From the NCBI RefSeq assembly GCF_021532375.1, contig NZ_JAKGAP010000010.1, positions 1 through 64,000 of the forward strand: 64,000 nucleotides of DNA, read 5' to 3'. A program made the position numbers and the translations under genes. Shown one piece after another: positions 27,188 to 35,514 of the stretch. The DNA comes from Paenibacillus alkaliterrae (lineage in GTDB: Bacteria; Bacillota; Bacilli; Paenibacillales; Paenibacillaceae). The notes under the pieces are model-generated. The model was not told the origin of the DNA. It did not search any database and worked only from the letters and a program-made list of their open reading frames with translations. Every line of letters starts with the position of its first letter. Position 1 is the first letter of the stretch.

Positions 27188-27325
27188 CTAGGAATCATAG
27201 ACGTCCATGTCAACGATCTTGCCGTCAACATAAGTAAAGTCCATTTTCGCTGTACCAAAACCTGCCATCGTCTCTGATACATTCATCACTTCCAGGGAAA
27301 GTGCTATCCATTGTTTTTTCTCCAT
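27188..27325 (-). CDS. Lasso peptide precursor (paeninodin-like)
   Basis: A 45-residue gene with a strong AGGAGGTG ribosome binding site. The leader is residues 1-20 (MEKKQWIALSLEVMNVSETM) with the conserved Thr at the penultimate leader position. The predicted core is 25 residues. Ala21 starts the ring segment AGFGTAKMD, whose ninth residue Asp29 would close a nine-residue macrolactam on the Ala21 amine. The remaining 16 residues are acidic and end in VYDS. The known lasso peptide paeninodin has the same ring arrangement (AGPGTSTPD) and also ends in YDS, whose final Ser is phosphorylated. The gene is the last of the leftward cluster, 35 bp after the cyclase gene. The processing site and ring are inferred by analogy. 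Confidence 0.9.
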   Translation of the reverse strand: MEKKQWIALSLEVMNVSETMAGFGTAKMDFTYVDGKIVDMDVYDS

Positions 27326-27360
27326 TGTATTTCACCTCCTTTCAAGTGCAGTTCGTATTC

Positions 27361-29283
27361 CTATTGCAGCCGTTTGAGAAAACGATAGGCGATCAAGCTG
27401 CGCATAAGTATCTTTAAGTGAGGGTCATCAGCCTGCTCCGGTTTAATAGATGAACCTACCTTGCTCATCGACTCCTTCACCTGCGTCAAGTTCAGGTAGC
27501 GGGAAGTCTGCTCATCCCTGCACAGCGTACGAAGCTCTTCTTCTATAGACGGCCACCGGGGAATAATCCGATGCACCCAATCCATGCCTTGAACGCCACG
27601 CGTCCGCTGATTCAATCGAACTTTATCCGGCAGAATATTTTTGGTTGCTCTGCGGATAAGAGAACGCCCGAAGCCATCCTTAACAAATTGCTCCACGGGG
27701 ATCGACAGACAAAACTTGATAAGGCGTACATCGCTGGTTACATCCCGTTCCCATATTCCCAGCCGGTAGGAGGACTTCGCCGAAATGGTGCCCTGCATGC
27801 TTAAAACCGCCTGATTGCTGAAGTAATCCTCACGTTCCCCCAGCATTTGATAGGTTGACTCCTTCAAACCGACATCATACTGCGACAGCTTCTCGAATAC
27901 CCCGGAACTCCTTGCAAAATCAGGTTGAATAATGGGAGGTACCCCCGGTTGAAAAGGAGCCGCTTTTTCCGGAAAAACCTGCTGTCTAATCGCGCGAACG
28001 ATTCGTTTTCGACCGGTGCCCAGTTGTCTGCCGTACTTTGTAATCTCACGGTATAATTGGAGCCATTGGAGCTTCTTCAGCAGCAAGCTGTAATAACCGA
28101 TAGCAGAACCCCAGGATATGGAGTAATTCCCTCGGGCGCCTGTGAGCAAAACACCAACTCCTTGACGGGCCGCTTCTTCATGAATGCCTTTAACCCAGAA
28201 TGCATTTTCGAAATTTTTGAAAGGTCCTTCTAAACTGTCAATCCATTCATCAATCTCAGTAAAAGGACTTATCCGCGGAAAATCTAAAAAGTTAGCCTTA
28301 ATATTTCCTACATAATCGACGATGGACTGAATATAAGGACTTTCATCCGAAAACATGTTTCTGGGCGTCCAATCTTTGAAATCCCGCTCTGGAATATAGC
28401 TGAAGGCTTGCAAGCTCTTGCCTTCCTGGGAGAGCATCCCCGCTGCGAACCCTGAAACCGAGCCGGAATCGAGTCCCCCGCTCAAGGTGACTCCCACCTG
28501 CTTGAAGGTACGCAGTCTGGAGCGAACCGATTCTTGGAAAATTTCTTGAAAGGCCTCCACATATTCGTCATCAGAGCTTAAGGTTAGGCTCTTTTCCGGC
28601 ATTAATGAGCCATACTTTGCAACCGTAAGCTTCCCCTCTTGCAAAGTAAAAGTATGTGCGGGAGGCAGTTGCAAAACATCTGCGTAATAGGTCGTATGGA
28701 CATCGACGGCATCTAGAAGCGTCGGTATCGCCAAAAACTCGGCAAATCTCTCATCGCATAGTCTCTTATCTATTCCCGCTAGGTTGAATAGCGGATGGAT
28801 TACACTGCAGAACGAGAATTGATTCGAACTGAGGTAATAATACAATGTCCTGCTGGCAAGCTGATCTCTCGCCCCATACAGCAGCTTTCTGCTTGCATCC
28901 CATATAACGAAGGCGAAGTCTCCAATTAGATAACGCGGCGTCTCCGGCCCCCATTTGAGATAAGCCAGCAGAATGAGCTCACTGTCAGTCATAGTGCTTC
29001 TTCTGTCTCGCACTACCTCGAGCTGCTCGAACAACTGCCAGCGATTGTCGATGATCGCATCAGCGGTTATGGCAAGTCCCGATTGCTCATCCCAATAAGG
29101 AAGCCGCTCATAAACCGATTCCGGTGTTATCCATTGAGACCGGCAGCCGAGAAGAACCGACGCATCCTCCCATGTCTCAAAGCCGTTCCCGGGAAATTGC
29201 TGTACTGCTTCCATGAATGCTGCAGTACCATCGGTTGGATGAAGAGACCTATCGAATTGTATAACACCGGCAATAACGCTCAT
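27361..29283 (-). CDS. Lasso peptide cyclase (asparagine synthetase homologue, C protein)
   Basis: A protein of about 640 residues that activates the ring Asp side chain with ATP and closes the macrolactam. Residues 1-165 are a glutaminase-like domain, but residue 2 is Ser where asparagine synthetase has the catalytic Cys. It should therefore not hydrolyse glutamine, as is usual for lasso cyclases. The synthetase domain carries the ATP pyrophosphatase loop SGGLDSGS (residues 268-275). The start at 29283 (MSVIAG) follows the family pattern; a TTG or GTG codon slightly upstream is possible. It is flanked by exporter and precursor genes. Confidence 0.93.
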   Translation of the reverse strand: MSVIAGVIQFDRSLHPTDGTAAFMEAVQQFPGNGFETWEDASVLLGCRSQWITPESVYERLPYWDEQSGLAITADAIIDNRWQLFEQLEVVRDRRSTMTDSELILLAYLKWGPETPRYLIGDFAFVIWDASRKLLYGARDQLASRTLYYYLSSNQFSFCSVIHPLFNLAGIDKRLCDERFAEFLAIPTLLDAVDVHTTYYADVLQLPPAHTFTLQEGKLTVAKYGSLMPEKSLTLSSDDEYVEAFQEIFQESVRSRLRTFKQVGVTLSGGLDSGSVSGFAAGMLSQEGKSLQAFSYIPERDFKDWTPRNMFSDESPYIQSIVDYVGNIKANFLDFPRISPFTEIDEWIDSLEGPFKNFENAFWVKGIHEEAARQGVGVLLTGARGNYSISWGSAIGYYSLLLKKLQWLQLYREITKYGRQLGTGRKRIVRAIRQQVFPEKAAPFQPGVPPIIQPDFARSSGVFEKLSQYDVGLKESTYQMLGEREDYFSNQAVLSMQGTISAKSSYRLGIWERDVTSDVRLIKFCLSIPVEQFVKDGFGRSLIRRATKNILPDKVRLNQRTRGVQGMDWVHRIIPRWPSIEEELRTLCRDEQTSRYLNLTQVKESMSKVGSSIKPEQADDPHLKILMRSLIAYRFLKRLQ

Positions 29284-29324
29284 GCAATCCCATCCCATCG
29301 ACTAATACTTCATTACACACTTAC

Positions 29325-31130
29325 CTAACTGTTGATGCCTGTTTGATAGTTGAGCAGTTGTCTGAACTTTCCTTTGGCCTCTTGAGACAGCTGTTGATAG
29401 CCGCCTTGCTGAATAACCTTGCCCTGCTCTATGACAATTACCTGATCCGCATTGCGGATGGTCGACAATCGGTGGGCAATGACAATAATCGTCATGCTTC
29501 CCTTAAGACGGTCAAGCGCCTCCTGAATTCGCCGTTCATTCTCGCTGTCCAGCGCGCTGGTCGCTTCATCCAGCACAAGAATGGAGGGACGCTTCAATAT
29601 GGCTCTTGCGAGTACAATACGCTGCCGTTCTCCACCGGACAACCGAATGCCCCGGTCACCGATGACCGTATCCAGACCTTGCGGCAGTATGCGTACAAAT
29701 TCATCGGATGCTGAGAATTTCAAAGCGTTCCACAGCTCGGTATCCCCGGCATAAGGGTCTACCAGCTTCAGGTTATCCCGAATGCTCGCATTGAAGAGAA
29801 AGGGATCCTGTGCCACATAGCCGATTGAGCTCCTCAGCGAGAGAAGCTGATTCTCTTCTCTCAGCGAAACGCCGTCAAACAGTACTTGCCCGCTCTCCGG
29901 TTGAATAAGCCCCATGAGCATATCAATCATCGTGCTTTTACCCGCACCGGACATGCCCACGATAGCCGACATGCGGTTCGCAGGAATATATACATTAATA
30001 TCACGCAGAGCGAATACTGTCTCATTAGGGCCATATCGGTAATTGACTTGTTTGCATTCGATTCCGTCTTGCAATTGATAGAGCTCTCCTTCGTACGATG
30101 AGCCTGACAAGGTGAGCTCCTTCTCCTGCTCATATTCCTTCTGCAGTTGGCGCATGGCTTTGAAAGCAGGAAGATTGGTCGCCAGCTGTTCGATATTCGT
30201 CTGAATCCCGATAAACCTCGGCCACAGCCGCGAGAAGATGAGTACAACCAGAATCAATTGCTCGGCCGGCGTATGGAAGACCTCTAGAGCTAAATAGACG
30301 AATCCGGCAATAAGAGCAATGGAAGAGATACGGTAGATGAACTGAGACAGAGAATTAACTCGTATTAATTGGACAACGTTACTCTCCAGCTCCTTGCTCA
30401 GACTGTTGAACCAATAGATATGGGAGCGTTCCAGCCTGTTGCTCTTAATATCCTTGATGCCATTGAAATGATCGTTTATTCCTGCAAAATAGCTCTGAGA
30501 CAGCTCCGTCGCCTTATCGCCAATATGCCCCGACTTCTTAATAAACTTGCGCGAAAATAGAGCGAGCAGCCCTCCGCTGATAAGCACGACCGTTGTTAAC
30601 AACGGAGACAGCCAGAAGGCCAGGCCGGTTTGAATAACCGTAAAAATAATGCCCGTGACCATCTGCAGGAAGAGGGAAGTACCATAGCTGACCCGTCCGA
30701 GCTCGTTAACCATAACATGATGAAAATCTGACTTACGCCTGCGGAGGAAAAACTCCCACTTCGCCCCAAGCAGCCCCTGGTACGTTTCCGTCCGGAGCGA
30801 ACGGACGAAGTTCTGCAGAATCCGTGTGTTCAACACCATCTGGCTGCGTTGAAGCAGTGCCTGTCCCCCTACGATTATCACGTATATCGCTAATACGACC
30901 GGCAAGTTCAAATCGATCGACCATGACTCGATGAATTCGAATAGGAAGGGAACAAGCGGCACTTCATCCATATTTATTTGGAATACACCTATAATGCTAA
31001 GCAGTGGAACGATCAGATAGATTCCGATGCCGTCCAGACAGCTGATAACGATTGTTGTGAACATATTAAGGTACAGACGGAATCCTGAGACCAGGTGCAT
31101 CTTTCGTATAAAATATAATAAATCCTTCAT
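29325..31130 (-). CDS. Lasso peptide exporter, ABC half-transporter (D protein)
   Basis: A 601-residue fused membrane/ATPase protein. Predicted membrane helices fill residues 20-300. The ATPase domain has Walker A GMSGAGKS (392-399), the Q-loop YVAQDPFLF, signature LSGGERQ, Walker B ILVLDEATSALD and the H-loop AHRLS. No N-terminal C39 peptidase is present, consistent with leader removal by the separate B2 protein. It should form a homodimer that exports the mature lasso peptide and gives self-protection. It lies between the B2 and cyclase genes with short gaps. Confidence 0.92.
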   Translation of the reverse strand: MKDLLYFIRKMHLVSGFRLYLNMFTTIVISCLDGIGIYLIVPLLSIIGVFQINMDEVPLVPFLFEFIESWSIDLNLPVVLAIYVIIVGGQALLQRSQMVLNTRILQNFVRSLRTETYQGLLGAKWEFFLRRRKSDFHHVMVNELGRVSYGTSLFLQMVTGIIFTVIQTGLAFWLSPLLTTVVLISGGLLALFSRKFIKKSGHIGDKATELSQSYFAGINDHFNGIKDIKSNRLERSHIYWFNSLSKELESNVVQLIRVNSLSQFIYRISSIALIAGFVYLALEVFHTPAEQLILVVLIFSRLWPRFIGIQTNIEQLATNLPAFKAMRQLQKEYEQEKELTLSGSSYEGELYQLQDGIECKQVNYRYGPNETVFALRDINVYIPANRMSAIVGMSGAGKSTMIDMLMGLIQPESGQVLFDGVSLREENQLLSLRSSIGYVAQDPFLFNASIRDNLKLVDPYAGDTELWNALKFSASDEFVRILPQGLDTVIGDRGIRLSGGERQRIVLARAILKRPSILVLDEATSALDSENERRIQEALDRLKGSMTIIVIAHRLSTIRNADQVIVIEQGKVIQQGGYQQLSQEAKGKFRQLLNYQTGINS

Positions 31131-31152
31131 ATAGATAGACCCCTAATGCGGA

Positions 31153-31644
31153 TTACCGCTCAATTGGCGACAGAACCTCAGCTTTTGTGCGATTCCCGAA
31201 TACTGCAACGACAGCATACCGCTCCAATCTTTCATTGCCGGTTACATAGTACGACCCGCTGCGCAGCCAAGCGTGTGCAATCATTTTTCCTGTCTCATCC
31301 CTGCCGCTGCCCAGATAGAGCGTACTCGCGATCTCTCTTCGCTCCAGCATCTTCATTGCCGCGACAGCCTTGACCAAGCACTGACTTTCCCACCATGTCA
31401 TGCGGCTCATCGCATGAACGGCTTTGGATACCTTACGATGCAAGAGATCCTGCTCCGTAGTGCTCGTATATGGTGTCTCCCTCATATGCTCGCCAAGAGA
31501 AGGGGCTACTTTTGCGAATGGAAGCAGCTTAAGCACTCTGGCCCAGGCTAAGTAAAAATAAGCCTCCACGTACATCCGCTTCAAATCTGCGGGGTATGCT
31601 ATAAATCTACGTACTTTTCTTATCACTTTCCTATACAAGTTCAT
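31153..31644 (-). CDS. Lasso peptide leader peptidase (transglutaminase-like B2 protein)
   Basis: A 163-residue cysteine protease of the transglutaminase-like fold that cuts the leader from the precursor. The likely catalytic Cys89 is in TWWESQCLVKAVAAM and His124 in MIAHAWLRSG. A clear Asp at the third triad position is not obvious in the following YVTGNER strand. The stop codon of the B1 gene overlaps the start region, with AGGAAGGA as ribosome binding site. It works with the separate B1 recognition protein next to it. Confidence 0.92.
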   Translation of the reverse strand: MNLYRKVIRKVRRFIAYPADLKRMYVEAYFYLAWARVLKLLPFAKVAPSLGEHMRETPYTSTTEQDLLHRKVSKAVHAMSRMTWWESQCLVKAVAAMKMLERREIASTLYLGSGRDETGKMIAHAWLRSGSYYVTGNERLERYAVVAVFGNRTKAEVLSPIER

Positions 31645-31937
31645 TATTCCTTCCTAACTTGTATGAGTCCTTCGGTTGCAAGCTTCTGTAAGAAATGGCG
31701 AACTTGCTGTTCGCACGATTCGGGCTCTATCTCATACTCGGTCACTAATTGCTTCACCATATCTTGTATGGACACTGGGGATGCCATCAGCTCCCACACC
31801 CGCCCCCCGATCTGACCTAAGTTGTAGTACTTGCCGTTCTCGATGCTCAGCATGACCTTCTCACCGTTCATATCGCTTACCAAGTAACCATCCGACTGTA
31901 CAACAAGTTCGTTAGCGGTAATTATATCAACGCCCAT
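31644..31937 (-). CDS. Lasso peptide RiPP recognition protein (PqqD-like B1)
   Basis: A 97-residue PqqD-fold protein that binds the leader peptide and presents it to the B2 protease and cyclase. It has the expected beta strands (ELVVQSDGYLVSDMNGEKVMLSIENGKYYNL) followed by a winged-helix part (VWELMASPVSIQDMVKQL). AGAGGAGG lies ten bases before the ATG, inside the end of the kinase gene, which it overlaps by 16 bp. A split B1/B2 pair is the rule in Firmicute lasso clusters. Confidence 0.92.
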   Translation of the reverse strand: MGVDIITANELVVQSDGYLVSDMNGEKVMLSIENGKYYNLGQIGGRVWELMASPVSIQDMVKQLVTEYEIEPESCEQQVRHFLQKLATEGLIQVRKE

Positions 31938-32875
31938 GAAATAACAACCTCCTCTTTATGAATCAGACTGACAATTTGATCAACTAAGTTAAAGGCAGAG
32001 AAGCCGTCAACCGGGCGGCGGAGCTGGTACACCGGGAGCTGGGAAGCCAGCCGGGCAATCGATTGAAATTGCCATTGCTGCAGGTTCAACAGATGGAGAA
32101 GGGAATTTCGATAGGTATGCACATTTAAGACATGAAGCCCTTCTAATCTGTTGTAAGCTTTAATAGACGGTTCTGGTTCAAAGACTTTGGTTAGCTCAAC
32201 TACGCCAGCGAGAGGGAGAGGCTCTCTGTAAAATTGATACTGTATAGGCACGGCGTATTTGTTAACCCTTTGGTAAATCGTTGAATAGTTTTGAGAAAGC
32301 AGTCCTAATTGCTCTATGCTTTCCTCCCACAGCTTCTGCTGCGGATAGGACGGATAGACAGTAGCTGCTGACGAATCATTGGATAAGGAGACCGCGATAA
32401 CATCATCCGTCATTAATGGATATCCAACGCGTGCAAACGCTGCGGCAAGAGTCGATTTACCGGCACCCGATTCCCCGACAATTGCGTAAACCTTCCCGTC
32501 AATGACGACTGCACTCCCGTGCAGGGGCAGAATCCCTCTCTGCATGAGCAGTACGCCCATACAGGTTCCGAGCAGGAAAAGCCGAATCTTCGCCTCATCC
32601 GCTCCCGGGTATGGGGTTATCGTGATATGGGCACCGGATGTAATGCTGTAAAAGGCTGTTTCGGGTACATGGAAGAGAAATCGACCGTTATCGAAGCGGT
32701 AGTTGGCCGTTGTAAATTGATCCTGGCAATCTTCCTGCGGTGGATTCAATTCAATTTCTACATCAAATTCCGAAATAATTCCATGTATTTCATATGCTTC
32801 AGGCAGAACAATCTTACTTCTAATGTTCAAACCAAATATTCGATAATAATTCAGAGTAAACACCCCGTTTAGCAA
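31922..32875 (-). CDS. HPr-kinase-like lasso peptide kinase (PadeK/ThcoK-like)
   Basis: A protein of about 317 residues whose C-terminal half resembles HPr kinase: LPLHGSAVVIDGK, Walker A GESGAGKS (residues 134-141) and the acidic pair in YPLMTDDVIAVSL (Asp157-158). The N-terminal 110 residues are specific to the lasso-kinase group. Known homologues phosphorylate the C-terminal Ser of the lasso precursor, and the precursor here ends in Ser. The start is uncertain: the frame opens with TTG at 32875, no ATG lies nearby, and a CTG a few codons downstream sits better behind GGGGTG. An inverted repeat precedes the gene and may hold its promoter. Confidence 0.9.
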   Translation of the reverse strand: MLNGVFTLNYYRIFGLNIRSKIVLPEAYEIHGIISEFDVEIELNPPQEDCQDQFTTANYRFDNGRFLFHVPETAFYSITSGAHITITPYPGADEAKIRLFLLGTCMGVLLMQRGILPLHGSAVVIDGKVYAIVGESGAGKSTLAAAFARVGYPLMTDDVIAVSLSNDSSAATVYPSYPQQKLWEESIEQLGLLSQNYSTIYQRVNKYAVPIQYQFYREPLPLAGVVELTKVFEPEPSIKAYNRLEGLHVLNVHTYRNSLLHLLNLQQWQFQSIARLASQLPVYQLRRPVDGFSAFNLVDQIVSLIHKEEVVISWALI

Positions 32876-32876
32876 G

Positions 32877-32905
32877 TAGTATAAACTTTGTATTTATTTA
32901 TACTA
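32877..32905. promoter_or_regulatory. Inverted repeat upstream of the lasso kinase gene
   Basis: TAGTATAAA (32877-32885) and TTTATACTA (32897-32905) form a perfect 9-bp inverted repeat with an 11-base spacer, directly before the kinase start. The surrounding 76-bp gap is very AT-rich and contains TATA-like boxes on the minus strand, so it could be an operator over an internal promoter of the lasso operon. No clear -35 was seen. Confidence 0.45.
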
Positions 32906-32950
32906 TTCGTATAGAAAATTCATTTTATGTCGCTTTTTTCTAAGAAAAAA

Positions 32951-34117
32951 TTAATTATTTATGATATTTCTCCAAAACCATAGAAACGGCCGGAGCGGGA
33001 AATAGAGAAAATGAAGTGGTTTATATAGCGGCAGCAGCGACATATCTTGCACGTTAGGTTCCAGGTGATTTAGCAGATATCTCGCCCTTTGCCTGCCTGT
33101 CATTAGGGATAGAGTGTACCGGAAATAATGCCAAACGACGCTTTTCTCCGGCACCGGGTTTAATTTAACTATTTTTTTGATAAAAAACAAAGATGTTTTC
33201 GCTAAACGAAGAGTCTTCTTATTATCCGTCAGTTGATTCATAGAATGAGGAATCTTTGAATCAAGCAGATTGAAAGCTAATATGAAAGCCTGTCCTGTGA
33301 ATGATTGTCCACCGTGCTGTTTAAAATACACATGCATTTTCCCGCTATCTATTTTAGGCATTAAACGATCTATATCCATTAACCAGCGCAACCTGAACCA
33401 GGCATGCCTGGCACCATGATTGGCAAGATAATAGAGCAGGTCTTCATTCCCTAAGCAATGAAATGACTGATTTAATAAATGAACTTTATTTTTACGTCCC
33501 CACAGTCGATTGAATGAATGAGAATCATTAGAATTAGGATTTAATCGCCAGTGAATTTCAACTTGTACGGAATGTTCTTTATGCCGGAAGGAAAAATGGT
33601 GAAACTTATTTTTCCAATTATGAATTAATAAATGCTTATCCTCTGCTTCATAACCAAGCTGTGTCATGACTTCCTCTGCTCTTTCCACATCTTCTGCATC
33701 GATCAGAATATCCAGATCTTTGGAAGTCCTATGCGACATATCTCCGTAAAGTTGAATCGCCAGAATGGGGCCTTTCAACAAAATGGTGCGTATGCCGTTG
33801 TCTGATAATTTTCCGCAAACTTCATTCATCTCTTTAGTCAGCTGCATCATCTTAATGACATTGGAGTTGTAATGATAGCGGAGCGTCTCCATAATATCGG
33901 CAGGAATAAGGGATGAACGGATTTGATTTAGTTTCAAGTAAACGATCGGATAAACACGATGATGCAGGGTTAATTGTATAAACGAATCCCACTTCAGATT
34001 CGAAGTGAATTCTCGTATCCTCTTCTCATCCAACTCTTGAACGTCGCGCAGAATGAATAACAGAAATGATAATTCATTCGAAATATCGCTTAAATCAATT
34101 TTCGCTGCTTTAATCAT
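32951..34117 (-). CDS. Nucleotidyltransferase family protein of the lasso cluster
   Basis: A 388-residue protein of the uncharacterised nucleotidyltransferase family found in many RiPP clusters. The core is LLKGPILAIQLYGDMSHRTSK (residues 113-133) followed by DLDILID, with Asp134 and Asp136 as likely metal ligands, and a later EIHWRLNP strand. In the pseudomycoidin lasso system a homologue was reported to add hexoses to the kinase-installed C-terminal phosphate, so a tailoring role is likely. The gene starts 25 bp after the UDP-glucose dehydrogenase stop, with GTGGGG before the ATG, and may be read from the polysaccharide operon. Confidence 0.85.
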   Translation of the reverse strand: MIKAAKIDLSDISNELSFLLFILRDVQELDEKRIREFTSNLKWDSFIQLTLHHRVYPIVYLKLNQIRSSLIPADIMETLRYHYNSNVIKMMQLTKEMNEVCGKLSDNGIRTILLKGPILAIQLYGDMSHRTSKDLDILIDAEDVERAEEVMTQLGYEAEDKHLLIHNWKNKFHHFSFRHKEHSVQVEIHWRLNPNSNDSHSFNRLWGRKNKVHLLNQSFHCLGNEDLLYYLANHGARHAWFRLRWLMDIDRLMPKIDSGKMHVYFKQHGGQSFTGQAFILAFNLLDSKIPHSMNQLTDNKKTLRLAKTSLFFIKKIVKLNPVPEKSVVWHYFRYTLSLMTGRQRARYLLNHLEPNVQDMSLLPLYKPLHFLYFPLRPFLWFWRNIINN

Positions 34118-34142
34118 GAAAGAAACCCCACTATCGTTAGAA

Positions 34143-35483
34143 TTACAATTGCAGAACAGGAATTTGCTGTTTGACGCCTTTATTCAAGCTCGGTCGGCCG
34201 ACGGAATAATAAACGAATGCGGTTCCGAGCAAATCTTCCTCTTTAAACACATTGCGTCCGTCGATCAGAATGGCCTGCTTCATGACGGATTGCAGCAGAT
34301 TCAGATCCACTTCCGCGAATTCATCCCATTCCGTCAGTAAACAAAGTGCATCTGAGTCTTGTGCAGTATCTAGCGCCTGATTGCACCATATGACGCCTTC
34401 CTTGCCGTATAAGGCCTTGAAGTTTTCCATAGCGATAGGATCGTAAGCTTTCACCTTCACGCCGTTCTCTACCAAATATTGAATGATTTCGAGCGCCGGT
34501 GAATCGCGGACGTCATCGGTATTCGGCTTAAAGGCCAATCCCCATACCGCGACTGTCTTACCTCGCAACTGGCCGTCAAAGATCGTCTCCAGCTTGCGGA
34601 TCACATTAAACCGTTGATCTTGATTCACTTCCACAACTGAGCGCAGCAGCTTGAACTCGTAATCGACGTTACCTGCGATTTGGATAAGGGCTCTGGTATC
34701 CTTCGGAAAACAGGAGCCTCCATAGCCGATTCCGGCTTTAAGGAACGACTGTCCAATCCGCTTATCGTAGCCCATCCCTTCCGCAACCTTCGTCACGTCT
34801 GCGCCTACCTTCTCGCAAATGTTCGCAATCTCGTTGATGAACGAAATTTTCGTAGCGAGGAAGGCATTGGAAGCATATTTAATCATTTCTGCGCTGCGAA
34901 TATCCGTCACGATGATTTGCTCCGTCAGCGGCCGATGCAGCTCTACCATCGTATCGGCTGCGCTCCCAGTATCGGCACCGATGACGATCCGGTCCGGATT
35001 CAGCGTATCGTTGACGGCAGAACCTTCGCGCAGAAATTCCGGCAGTGAAATGCTGTCGAACGGCTCGGATGTGCGGGTGCGGATCAACTCCCGGATCCGT
35101 TCGTTCGTGCCGACCGGTACCGTGCTTTTTACAGCGATAATTTTATAGCCGTTCATCGCTTCTGCGATATCAAGGGCTGCTTGATTGATATAAGCCATAT
35201 TCGCTTCGCCGCTTAGCATCGGAGGCGTTCCGACAGCCAGAATGATAATGTCCGATTGACGCACCGCTTCGATCAGATCGGTTGTGAAAGCGAGTTTTCC
35301 GGCGGAACTGTTCTTATCCGCCAATTCCTTCAGCCCCGGCTCATAGATGGGAATCTCGCCAGCCTGCAGCGTCTCGATCTTCCCAAGATCCTTGTCGACA
35401 CAGATGACTTTATTCCCGAGCTCCGCATAACAGACACCCGATACGAGCCCGACATAGCCGGTGCCAATGACCGTAATGTTCAT
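34143..35483 (-). CDS. ugd: UDP-glucose 6-dehydrogenase
   Basis: A 446-residue enzyme making UDP-glucuronate from UDP-glucose with two NAD+. The Rossmann motif is GTGYVG (residues 7-12), the catalytic Cys258 is in GIGYGGSCFPKD, the Lys is in SAEMIKYASNAFLATKISFINE, and PEFLREGSAV is present with Leu before Pro where Asn is usual. The C-terminal domain shows WGLAFKPNTDDVRDSPA. GGGAG precedes the ATG at 35483. It is the last gene of the exopolysaccharide operon and supplies acidic sugar for the polymer. Together with GalU it completes the route from glucose-1-phosphate. Confidence 0.93.
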   Translation of the reverse strand: MNITVIGTGYVGLVSGVCYAELGNKVICVDKDLGKIETLQAGEIPIYEPGLKELADKNSSAGKLAFTTDLIEAVRQSDIIILAVGTPPMLSGEANMAYINQAALDIAEAMNGYKIIAVKSTVPVGTNERIRELIRTRTSEPFDSISLPEFLREGSAVNDTLNPDRIVIGADTGSAADTMVELHRPLTEQIIVTDIRSAEMIKYASNAFLATKISFINEIANICEKVGADVTKVAEGMGYDKRIGQSFLKAGIGYGGSCFPKDTRALIQIAGNVDYEFKLLRSVVEVNQDQRFNVIRKLETIFDGQLRGKTVAVWGLAFKPNTDDVRDSPALEIIQYLVENGVKVKAYDPIAMENFKALYGKEGVIWCNQALDTAQDSDALCLLTEWDEFAEVDLNLLQSVMKQAILIDGRNVFKEEDLLGTAFVYYSVGRPSLNKGVKQQIPVLQL

Positions 35484-35514
35484 TCTCATCACTCCCTTTA
35501 TTGCAATCCGTCAC

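Noticed and set aside
27188..34117. Class II lanthipeptide or sactipeptide cluster as an alternative reading
   Set aside because: No LanM/LanB/LanC or radical SAM gene; the PqqD-like, transglutaminase-like and asparagine-synthetase-like trio defines a lasso cluster.
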